NCBI GenBank assembly: GCA_021731205.1
Contig: JAKFXV010000132.1
Span: 1 to 6,882 of the forward strand
Reading direction: 5' to 3'
Origin: Nocardioides sp.
Lineage (GTDB): Bacteria > Actinomycetota > Actinomycetes > Propionibacteriales > Nocardioidaceae
DNA: 6,882 nt
A model generated the notes under the pieces. That model saw only the letters and a program-made list of their open reading frames with translations, searched no databases and was not told where the DNA came from. The translations under genes were made by a program, and so were the position numbers. Shown here piece after piece: positions 1 to 5,527 of this stretch. Within the stretch, counting starts at the first letter, position 1, and each line of letters begins with the position of its first letter.

Positions 1-995
1 ACAGCCACCTTTTCCATCGGTTGGCGCACCGAGGTCAGCCCGGGCGGCACCACCTGGGCCACCTGAGAGTCGTCGAAGCCGACCACGGCGACGTCGCGAC
101 CCGGCTGCAGTCCCCGGTGGTTCAACGTGTGCAGCACACCCATCGCAAGGGTGTCCGACGCACACACGAACGCGGAAGGCTGAGCCTCGTCCAGCAGCAC
201 GGACGTGGCCTCCGACCCGCTCCAGACGGTGTCCTCCACGCGGGAGGCGAGCCCGGTGGTCGGCAGCCCGCGGTCGTGCATCGCACCGGTCCAACCCGAG
301 CGCCGGTCCTCCCCGATATGCGAGTCCTTGCGCCACCCGATCCAAGCGATCTTGGTGTGACCTCGCTCCAACAGGTGCTCGGTAGCCATCCGGGCTCCGG
401 CCGCACCGTCGACATCAACCCACGGGTGAGTGGACTCGGCCAGCTCCCACGGCCGACCGAACGCGACGAACGGAACACCTCGCTCGGTCAGCCACGAGAC
501 CTGCGGACTACCGAGATAGGTGTCGGTGACCACGAACGCGTCGACGGCGTTGGAGCGCACCAGGTCGTCGTACCCCACCTCGGGGTCGTGCGGGTCGCCG
601 GCGAACAGCAAGACGTGGTAGCCCTCCGCTGGCGACGACTCCACCAGGGTGTGGACGAATCGGTCCATCAACGCGTTGGCCGTGCCTTCTTGGGCCGGCG
701 AGAACCGCAGCCCGATCAGGTGGGAGGACTGCGTCCGAAGGTTCCGCGCCGCGCGGTTGGGGGAGTAGCCCAGTTCGTCGATGGACGCCTGCACGCGCAC
801 CAAGGTGGCCGGACGCAGCAGGTCGGGGTTGTTGACTGCATTGGAGACCGTCTGCCGCGAGACCCCGGCGTGCTTGGCCACATCCGACAGCGTGGGTGGC
901 CCGGCGTACGCGGGCACGCGCGAGCGGTTGCCCGTCGCCCCTCGGGGCAGGGGCTGGTGGATCGAGGGGCGCTTGGGCGTCGGCGGCCGGGCCAT
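1..995 (-). CDS. LacI-family transcriptional repressor, C-terminus cut by window edge
   Basis: This is a DNA-binding regulator of the LacI/GalR family, which normally represses sugar uptake or catabolism genes until an effector binds. The visible 331 residues start at the ATG at 995. A proline- and arginine-rich N-terminal extension covers residues 1-34. The helix-turn-helix follows at about 35-55 (TLSDVAKHAGVSRQTVSNAV), then the hinge helix at about 76-87 (GYSPNRAARNLR), whose Leu86 is the expected minor-groove residue. The periplasmic-binding-protein-like effector domain follows, with the family signatures DVDGAAGARMATEHLLERGH, GEDRRSGW and VVGFDDSQVAQ. Full-length members are about 330-350 residues plus any extension, so roughly 25-40 C-terminal residues are missing. 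The ATG is preferred because AGGAG lies 10 nt upstream; a GTG at codon 27 would remove most of the extension. The family call is secure. The effector and targets cannot be read from this window, because the downstream genes lie outside it. Confidence 0.93.
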   Translation of the reverse strand, partial: MARPPTPKRPSIHQPLPRGATGNRSRVPAYAGPPTLSDVAKHAGVSRQTVSNAVNNPDLLRPATLVRVQASIDELGYSPNRAARNLRTQSSHLIGLRFSPAQEGTANALMDRFVHTLVESSPAEGYHVLLFAGDPHDPEVGYDDLVRSNAVDAFVVTDTYLGSPQVSWLTERGVPFVAFGRPWELAESTHPWVDVDGAAGARMATEHLLERGHTKIAWIGWRKDSHIGEDRRSGWTGAMHDRGLPTTGLASRVEDTVWSGSEATSVLLDEAQPSAFVCASDTLAMGVLHTLNHRGLQPGRDVAVVGFDDSQVAQVVPPGLTSVRQPMEKVA

Positions 996-1005
996 ACGCT
1001 GAAGT

Positions 1006-1010
1006 CTCCT
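1006..1010 (-). promoter_or_regulatory. Ribosome binding site of the lacI-type gene
   Basis: On the minus strand AGGAG is followed by 10 nt and then the ATG at 995. It supports that start over the internal GTG at codon 27. It is the only canonical purine-rich Shine-Dalgarno in front of any start codon visible in this window. Confidence 0.7.
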
Positions 1011-1014
1011 AGAT

Positions 1015-1051
1015 CGATCCAAGTTGATCGTGCGGGCCCCATGATCGGGGC
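1015..1051. promoter_or_regulatory. Two 16-bp inverted repeats, candidate operators
   Basis: Two imperfect palindromes of the same shape lie side by side: CGATC-N6-GATCG at 1015-1030 and GCCCC-N6-GGGGC at 1036-1051. Their centres are 21 bp apart, about two helical turns. The first lies in the predicted leader of the lacI-type gene and the second covers its candidate -10 box, so repressor binding here could autoregulate the gene. LacI-family operators are short palindromes near promoters, often with a central CG, which neither repeat has. Four GATC tetramers also fall within 1012-1046. The role is inferred from position and symmetry only. Confidence 0.3.
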
Positions 1052-1070
1052 TGCCTGACTCACGCGTCAA
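1041..1070 (-). promoter_or_regulatory. Candidate sigma-70-type promoter of the lacI-type gene
   Basis: On the minus strand TTGACG (1070-1065) is a 5/6 match to the -35 consensus. After an 18-nt spacer comes GATCAT (1046-1041), a 4/6 match to the -10 consensus. Transcription would begin near 1034, giving a leader of about 40 nt that contains the Shine-Dalgarno at 1006-1010 and the inverted repeat at 1015-1030. The -10 box is only moderate. Confidence 0.4.
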
Positions 1071-1118
1071 CACGGTAGGCGCCGCAGGACGTCGACCCAC
1101 CGAGCCGTGCACCTGGTG

Positions 1119-1141
1119 CTGTCGGTCTCCTCCTCTACGGT
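1119..1141 (+). promoter_or_regulatory. PafBC-type (RecA-independent) DNA-damage promoter of radA-disA
   Basis: CTGTCGGTC (1119-1127), an 8-nt spacer and TACGGT (1136-1141) match the published actinobacterial motif TTGTCRGTG-N8-TAnnnT. The central TGTCGGT is exact, only the two outermost bases of the upstream box differ, and the spacing is exact. This motif drives LexA-independent damage induction through the regulator PafBC in mycobacteria. The -10 box ends 6 nt before the radA ATG, so the transcript probably starts at or within a base of A1148 and is leaderless. No Shine-Dalgarno and no ordinary -35 box are visible, which fits an activator-dependent promoter. Confidence 0.65.
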
Positions 1142-1147
1142 CTGGCC

Positions 1148-2542
1148 ATGACTTCGACGAAGGCGTCAACCGGCAAGTCGCGCCCCGCCTACCGCTGCAG
1201 CGAGTGCGGTTGGGAGACCGGCAAGTGGGTCGGCAGGTGCGGTGAGTGCCAAGCCTGGGGCTCCGTGGCCGAAGCGGCGGCCGCGAGCGGTCGGACCCCG
1301 GCCGGGCCCGTCTCGGCCCCGGCGGTCCCGATCAGCCAGGTCTCCGTGGCCGAGTCGGCGTTTCGTTCCAGCGGCGTCCCCGAGCTCGACCGAGTGCTCG
1401 GCGGCGGACTCGTCCCGGGAGCCGCGATCTTGCTGGCCGGCGAGCCCGGAGTCGGCAAGAGCACCTTGTTGCTCGAAGTCGCCGCCCAGACCGCGCGCGT
1501 CGGCGGCCGCACGCTCTACGTCACGGGTGAGGAATCCGCCTCCCAGGTGCGCCTGCGGGCAGACCGCACAGGCGGTGTCTACGACCAGCTCTACCTCGCC
1601 GCCGAGACGGATCTCGGCGCGGTGCTGACCCACATCGAGGAGGTCCGCCCGATGCTGGTCGTCGTCGACTCCGTGCAGACGATCACCGCGGCCGGCGTGG
1701 AGGGTGTCCCCGGTGGAGTCACCCAGGTCAAGGAGGTGGCCGCTGCCCTGATCCGGGTCGCCAAGACCCGCAACGTCACGATGGTTCTCATCGGCCACGT
1801 CACCAAGGACGGCGCGATCGCGGGGCCGCGCGTGCTCGAGCACCTCGTCGACGTCGTCTTGGGCTTCGAAGGTGAGCGCAACTCCCGATTCCGGATGGTC
1901 CGAGCGCTGAAGAACCGGTTCGGCCCGATCGACGAGGTGGGGTGCTTCGACCTCGGCTCCGACGGGATCGCAGCGGTCGCCGACCCCACCGGACTGTTCG
2001 TCGAGAACCACGAGCAGCAGGTGGCCGGCACGTGTGTCGCGGTGACGATGGAGGGTCGCCGACCGATGCTGGCCGAGATCCAGGCTCTCGTCACGATCAG
2101 CCCGAGCGAGCGGCCGCGACGCACTACCTCGGGGGTCGATCCCGCCCGGGTGGCGATGGTCTTGGCCGTGCTCCAGCAGCACTGCGGCATCAGGCTGCAC
2201 ACTCACGACGTGTTCGTCTCGACCGTCGGCGGCGCACGCCTCAGCGAACCGGCCACCGATCTCGCCGTCGCCGTCGCGATCGCGTCCGCGCACGTGAAGA
2301 AGCCCGCACCGCGCGGCATCGTGGCGATCGGTGAGCTCGGCCTCGCCGGCGAGCTGCGCCGAGTGCGCGACCTCGACCAGCGCGTGAGCGAGGCGAGCCG
2401 ACTCGGATTCGCCGTTGCGGTGGTGCCGGAGTCTCCCGCGATCCCGTGGCGCGGCGACGACGCCGGGAGCCGGGGCGAGCTGAAGGTGATGGACGTGCCC
2501 GGTGTCGCCGCGGCGCTGCGCTTGCTCAGCCTCCAGCACTAG
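1148..2542 (+). CDS. radA: DNA repair protein RadA (Sms)
   Basis: RadA is a RecA-like ATPase, a helicase-type motor that helps branch migration and processing of recombination intermediates. Its 464 residues are the usual length. An N-terminal zinc finger uses C17, C20, C31 and C34. The RecA-like core has Walker A at 98-106 (GEPGVGKST), Walker B ending at Asp174 (LVVVD) and the RadA-specific KNRFG motif at 255-259. From about residue 290 to the end is the Lon-protease-like domain, with GGARLSEPATDLAVAVA and GELGLAGELRRVRD. Position 369 is Ala where, by my alignment, E. coli RadA has the Ser matching the Lon nucleophile, so no proteolysis is expected. The ATG has no Shine-Dalgarno and sits just after a damage-type promoter, suggesting a leaderless message. 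disA follows after 38 nt, a likely operon. In Bacillus and mycobacteria RadA binds DisA and lowers its cyclic di-AMP synthesis. Confidence 0.97.
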   Translation: MTSTKASTGKSRPAYRCSECGWETGKWVGRCGECQAWGSVAEAAAASGRTPAGPVSAPAVPISQVSVAESAFRSSGVPELDRVLGGGLVPGAAILLAGEPGVGKSTLLLEVAAQTARVGGRTLYVTGEESASQVRLRADRTGGVYDQLYLAAETDLGAVLTHIEEVRPMLVVVDSVQTITAAGVEGVPGGVTQVKEVAAALIRVAKTRNVTMVLIGHVTKDGAIAGPRVLEHLVDVVLGFEGERNSRFRMVRALKNRFGPIDEVGCFDLGSDGIAAVADPTGLFVENHEQQVAGTCVAVTMEGRRPMLAEIQALVTISPSERPRRTTSGVDPARVAMVLAVLQQHCGIRLHTHDVFVSTVGGARLSEPATDLAVAVAIASAHVKKPAPRGIVAIGELGLAGELRRVRDLDQRVSEASRLGFAVAVVPESPAIPWRGDDAGSRGELKVMDVPGVAAALRLLSLQH

Positions 2543-2569
2543 ACTCCGCATCGAACACGACAGGGAAAC

Positions 2570-2575
2570 GGGGGT
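2570..2575 (+). promoter_or_regulatory. Ribosome binding site deciding the disA start
   Basis: GGGGGT, a 5/6 match to GGAGGT, lies 5 nt before the in-frame GTG at 2581. It supports that GTG as the start. An upstream in-frame ATG at 2446 lies inside radA and would add 45 residues with no counterpart in the family. Confidence 0.6.
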
Positions 2576-2580
2576 CAGAT

Positions 2581-3666
2581 GTGGCCGGCATCGAACGCTC
2601 CGACGACAGTCTGCGCCTGCGTTCCACCCTGGCTCGGATCGCTCCAGGCACGGCGCTCCGCGACGGCTTGGAGCGGATCCTGCGCGGCCGCACCGGTGCC
2701 CTGATCGTCTTGGGAGTGGACCGCACCGTCGAATCCATCGCCAGCGGCGGGTTCACCCTCGACGTGCCCTTCACCGCGACCGGTCTGCGCGAACTGGCCA
2801 AGATGGACGGCGCGATCATCCTCGACCGCGATATCTCCCGCATCCACCGCGCCGCGGTCCACCTGATGCCGGACAACACCATCGTCTCGGAGGAGACCGG
2901 CACCCGGCATCGCACCGCCGACCGGGTGGCCAAGCAGACCGGGTTCCCGGTCATCTCTGTGTCCCAGTCGATGCAGATCATCGCCGCGTACGTCGGCTCC
3001 ACCCGGCACGTTCTCGAAGACTCCGGTCAGATCCTGTCGCGAGCCAATCAGGCCCTGGCCACCCTCGAGCGCTACAAGCTCCGGCTGGACGAGGTCTCGA
3101 GCACCCTGTCCGCCCTGGAGATCGAAGATCTGGTGACCGTTCGCGATGTCGCGGTGGTGGCCCAACGCTTGGAGATGGTGACCCGGATCGCCCGGGAGAT
3201 CGAGGACTACGTCCTCGAGCTCGGGAGCGACGGCAGGTTGTTGTCGCTGCAACTCGAGGAGCTGATCACCGGGGTCGACGCCGAGCGCGAGCTGGTCGTC
3301 CGCGACTACCTCCCGACCGGGCGTCGCGCCAAACCGACCGAGGAGCTGCTCGCGCGGCTCAGTGGCCTGTCCCCCACTGAGCTGGTCGATCCCGGGTCCG
3401 TGGCCCGCGCGTTGTTGCTCGGGTCCGGCGAACATCTCGACGGCGCCGTGGCCCCCCGTGGCTATCGCCTCTTGGCGAAGGTCCCCCGCCTGCCGAGCAC
3501 GGTCATCGACCGGCTCGTCGACCACTTCGGCACCTTGCAGAAGCTGCTCTCAGCCGGCATCGACGATCTGCAGGCCGTCGACGGAGTCGGTGAGCTGCGC
3601 GCGCGGAGCGTGCGTGAGGGGCTGAGCCGGTTGGCGGAGTCCAGCATCCTCGAACGCTTCGTCTAA
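2581..3666 (+). CDS. disA: DNA integrity scanning protein, diadenylate cyclase DisA
   Basis: DisA joins two ATP into cyclic di-AMP while scanning DNA, and branched DNA such as Holliday junctions stops the reaction. With the GTG start it has 361 residues, close to the usual 355-360. The N-terminal diadenylate cyclase domain (about 1-150) has both active-site motifs, D76-G77-A78 and R109-H110-R111 within GTRHR. A helical linker (about 150-290) carries the family stretch ILSRANQALATLERYKLRLD. The C-terminal RuvA-like helix-hairpin-helix DNA-binding domain has D334-G-V-G337 followed by RSVREGLSRLAE. It is cytoplasmic and works as an octamer in characterised relatives. Its place 38 nt behind radA matches the known RadA-DisA partnership, and no separate promoter is obvious in the gap. 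Its TAA overlaps the stop codon of the facing gene. Confidence 0.97.
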   Translation: MAGIERSDDSLRLRSTLARIAPGTALRDGLERILRGRTGALIVLGVDRTVESIASGGFTLDVPFTATGLRELAKMDGAIILDRDISRIHRAAVHLMPDNTIVSEETGTRHRTADRVAKQTGFPVISVSQSMQIIAAYVGSTRHVLEDSGQILSRANQALATLERYKLRLDEVSSTLSALEIEDLVTVRDVAVVAQRLEMVTRIAREIEDYVLELGSDGRLLSLQLEELITGVDAERELVVRDYLPTGRRAKPTEELLARLSGLSPTELVDPGSVARALLLGSGEHLDGAVAPRGYRLLAKVPRLPSTVIDRLVDHFGTLQKLLSAGIDDLQAVDGVGELRARSVREGLSRLAESSILERFV

Positions 3667-4478
3667 GGCTCGACCACGCCTGTCGGCTCGCCGCCGGACG
3701 GCAGCGGCTCGGAGGTGGGCGTCCCCTCGGACTGGCCTGGATCTCTCTGTGCCGGATCGGATGGCTCGGGGGACTGCTTGAGCACCTTCGGCTCGGGCCG
3801 CTGCAGTTGGAACAACAACTCGCCGGGCTCGCCGGCGAAGGCGGCGGCCTGCACGCGATACCAACCCGGCGGCGCCCACGGCGTCGTACCCGTGCACTTG
3901 GTGTCGGAGCGTCGTCCGGACCATACGACGGCGATCTTGACGCCTTCGCTGTTGCGGAGCACGAGGTCCTCGCGGGGCACGGAGATCGGGCAGTCTCGGC
4001 TCGTCCACACCTCGCCCTTGTCGCCGGTCACCCGCAGCGTGATCGTGCTTGGTGAGGTGCGCCAGGTGCAGGCCGGGGACGTCTTGGTCTTCAGGTCCAA
4101 CACGATGTAGGAGAACCGCCAGGCAACGGCCCGGTAGACGTACGGCGAGACCGTGATGTCGGACGGATCGCAGGGGCCCTCGGGCTCTGCAGGTGCGGGG
4201 TCGGCCGCCTCGCGTTGCGCCTTCTTCAGCTTGCGCAGCAACGTGCGCTGCGCCTTGGTCAGCTCCGCGTCCGGCGAGGTTGTGGTCGTGGGGGTGTCGG
4301 AGAGCTCGGCTCCGGCCTGCTCGGCCCGTCCATCGGGCGCACCGGAGTCCTGCGTGAGCACGTTGAGGGCGCCAGCGAGGCCCAACAACACCGCCAAGGC
4401 GACGCCCAGGGTGACCATCCGCCGGGCCCAATAGACCCGTGGTGGCAGCGGCCCGCGTGGCCGGCCCAGCGTGCTCAT
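3663..4478 (-). CDS. Membrane-anchored protein of unknown function
   Basis: I cannot assign a function to this 271-residue protein. A short basic cytoplasmic N-terminus (R14, R19, R20) precedes one membrane segment at about 21-41, predicting an N-in anchor with the rest outside. Next come a Thr/Pro-rich linker (about 60-70), a basic helix-like stretch (73-92) and a compact domain at about 100-225. That domain has four cysteines (C103, C137, C163, C195), enough for two disulfides, and alternating hydrophobic strands ending in PPGWYRV, which suggests an Ig-like beta-sandwich. The last 45 residues are Pro/Glu/Ser-rich and probably disordered. There is no lipobox and no LPxTG motif. As I recall, M. 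tuberculosis Rv3587c sits at the same place, downstream of disA on the opposite strand, and is also annotated as a membrane protein. The ATG has no Shine-Dalgarno but a -10-like TAGCGT 6 nt upstream. The stop overlaps that of disA. Confidence 0.85.
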   Translation of the reverse strand: MSTLGRPRGPLPPRVYWARRMVTLGVALAVLLGLAGALNVLTQDSGAPDGRAEQAGAELSDTPTTTTSPDAELTKAQRTLLRKLKKAQREAADPAPAEPEGPCDPSDITVSPYVYRAVAWRFSYIVLDLKTKTSPACTWRTSPSTITLRVTGDKGEVWTSRDCPISVPREDLVLRNSEGVKIAVVWSGRRSDTKCTGTTPWAPPGWYRVQAAAFAGEPGELLFQLQRPEPKVLKQSPEPSDPAQRDPGQSEGTPTSEPLPSGGEPTGVVEP

Positions 4479-4484
4479 GGCTGC

Positions 4485-4490
4485 ACGCTA
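4485..4490 (-). promoter_or_regulatory. -10 box for a leaderless start of the membrane protein gene
   Basis: On the minus strand TAGCGT fits TAnnnT and ends 6 nt before the ATG at 4478, the spacing expected if transcription starts at the A of the start codon. No Shine-Dalgarno and no recognisable -35 box were found. Confidence 0.4.
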
Positions 4491-4545
4491 ACCAGCGCTA
4501 GGGCCCGGGTGGGGTAGCCACTCCGTAGTCGGCTCGACCCGGACC

Positions 4546-4551
4546 TACGAT
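4546..4551 (+). promoter_or_regulatory. -10 box for a leaderless or nearly leaderless mutY start
   Basis: TACGAT matches four of six bases of the -10 consensus and ends 8 nt before the ATG at 4560. The transcript would have a leader of 0-2 nt. No Shine-Dalgarno is present. No clear -35 box appears 16-19 nt upstream. Confidence 0.45.
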
Positions 4552-4559
4552 TCAGCCCA

Positions 4560-5438
4560 ATGACCCAAACTCCGCCCATCGACCACGACGCGATCCTCGC
4601 GTGGTACGACGACCACGCCCGAGATCTGCCCTGGCGGGGTCCGGCGGCAACACCGTGGTCGGTGCTCGTGTCCGAGTTCATGTTGCAACAGACGCCGGTG
4701 GCTCGGGTGATCCCGGTGCATGCGGCGTGGCTGGAGCGCTGGCCGACCCCACCGGAGCTGGCGGGCTCCGCGACCGGCGACGCGGTCCGGATGTGGGGTC
4801 GGCTGGGCTATCCACGCCGCGCCCTGCGGCTGCACGCGACGGCGGTTCGGATCACCGAGGACCACGAGGGACAGGTCCCCAGCCTGCACGCAGACCTATT
4901 GGCGCTGCCCGGCGTCGGGGACTACACCGCCGCGGCCGTCGCCAGTTTCGCCTTCGGCCAACGACACGTCGTCTTGGACACCAATGTGCGACGCGTGTTC
5001 GCACGAGCCCTTGCCGGTCAGGAACTGCCCGAGCGCCAGCTCAGCAGCGCGGAGCGGGCCCTGGCCGCCAGGGTCCTCCCAGAGGCCCCCCAGCGCGCCG
5101 CCGCCTGGGCCGTCGCAGTGATGGAGCTGGGGGCGCTCGTGTGCACCGCCACCGCGCCGTCGTGCCACCGGTGCCCGATCCGTGACGACTGCGCGTGGTT
5201 CGCCGACGGTCGCCCGGCGTACGACGGCCCGCCGCGACTCGCCCAGACCTGGGCCGGCACCGATCGGCAGTGCCGGGGTCGGCTGCTGGCCGTGATCCGT
5301 GAGAACGACGCGCCCGTGCCTCGGGACCGGCTCGACCTCGCCTGGCACGAGGCGGTGCAGCGCGAGCGCTGCCTTCGCAGCCTGGTGACCGACGGCCTGG
5401 TGGTCGAGGTGGCGCGAGAGACCTTCGCGCTCCCCTGA
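4560..5438 (+). CDS. mutY: A/G-specific adenine DNA glycosylase MutY, short actinobacterial form
   Basis: MutY removes adenine mispaired with 8-oxoguanine, preventing G:C to T:A mutations after oxidative damage. Of 292 residues, the helix-hairpin-helix glycosylase core comes first. It has LPWR at 23-26, the catalytic Glu39 in SEFMLQQT, the hairpin LPGVGDYT with G118-V-G120, and the catalytic Asp140 in LDTNVRRV. Tyr122 stands where bifunctional endonuclease III has its catalytic Lys, favouring MutY. The 4Fe-4S cluster ligands are C195, C202, C205 and C211 (C-X6-C-X2-C-X5-C). About 80 residues follow the cluster, against about 130-150 in E. coli or Geobacillus MutY, so the full NUDIX-like 8-oxoguanine recognition domain is not present. 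This short tail (WAGTDRQCRGRLL and onward) resembles what I recall of mycobacterial MutY (about 300 residues), so it is probably a lineage trait and not a truncation. It is divergent from the membrane protein gene and ends before a strong hairpin. Confidence 0.95.
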   Translation: MTQTPPIDHDAILAWYDDHARDLPWRGPAATPWSVLVSEFMLQQTPVARVIPVHAAWLERWPTPPELAGSATGDAVRMWGRLGYPRRALRLHATAVRITEDHEGQVPSLHADLLALPGVGDYTAAAVASFAFGQRHVVLDTNVRRVFARALAGQELPERQLSSAERALAARVLPEAPQRAAAWAVAVMELGALVCTATAPSCHRCPIRDDCAWFADGRPAYDGPPRLAQTWAGTDRQCRGRLLAVIRENDAPVPRDRLDLAWHEAVQRERCLRSLVTDGLVVEVARETFALP

Positions 5439-5462
5439 CCGGCAGACCTGTAGCGGCGAGAG

Positions 5463-5485
5463 AGTAGGGGCAAGCAAGTAGGGGC
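5463..5485 (+). repeat. Direct repeat of the terminator left arm
   Basis: AGTAGGGGC occurs at 5463-5471 and again at 5477-5485, 14 bp apart. The second copy is part of the hairpin left arm. The first could pair with the same right arm over 9 bp, giving a longer-looped alternative stem. It may be a duplicated arm or an alternative terminator fold. Confidence 0.5.
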
Positions 5486-5511
5486 CGGCCCAGCCGGGAC
5501 GGCCCCTACTT
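5476..5511. terminator. Convergent terminator hairpin between mutY and clpC
   Basis: A perfect 12-bp inverted repeat, AAGTAGGGGCCG (5476-5487) and CGGCCCCTACTT (5500-5511), encloses a 12-nt loop. The loop can add three more pairs, CCC with GGG, around AGCC. It lies 37 nt past the mutY stop and 17 nt past the clpC stop. There is no real T-run on either side, as is common in high-GC actinobacteria, so it is probably a bidirectional terminator or a 3'-end stabilising structure for both genes. Confidence 0.75.
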
Positions 5512-5527
5512 CATGACTGTGCCTCGG

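Noticed and set aside
1166..2551. Long open frame on the minus strand opposite radA (461 codons), and similar long open frames opposite disA and the lacI-type gene
   Set aside because: These are third-position GC artefacts in another frame. Their translations are rich in Arg, Gly, Asp and His with no recognisable domain, while the opposite strand encodes clear families.
2446..2580. Upstream in-frame ATG at 2446 as the disA start
   Set aside because: It overlaps radA by 97 nt and adds 45 arginine-rich residues absent from the family. The GTG at 2581 has a ribosome site and gives a standard length.
2548..2596. GCATCGAAC repeated at 2548-2556 and 2588-2596 around the disA start; the TCGAAC inside is a half-site of the actinobacterial SOS box
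   Set aside because: Neither copy is followed after four bases by GTTCGA, so no LexA palindrome exists, and a nine-base direct repeat of this composition can easily be chance.
3685..3712. GC-rich inverted repeat just past the disA stop as its terminator
   Set aside because: Only four or five base pairs can form, it lies within the coding sequence of the facing gene, and there is no T-run.
4526..4551. TAGTCGGCT upstream of TACGAT at mutY as a second PafBC-type promoter
   Set aside because: The upstream box matches only six of nine positions and the spacer is 11 nt instead of 8, so it does not fit the motif.
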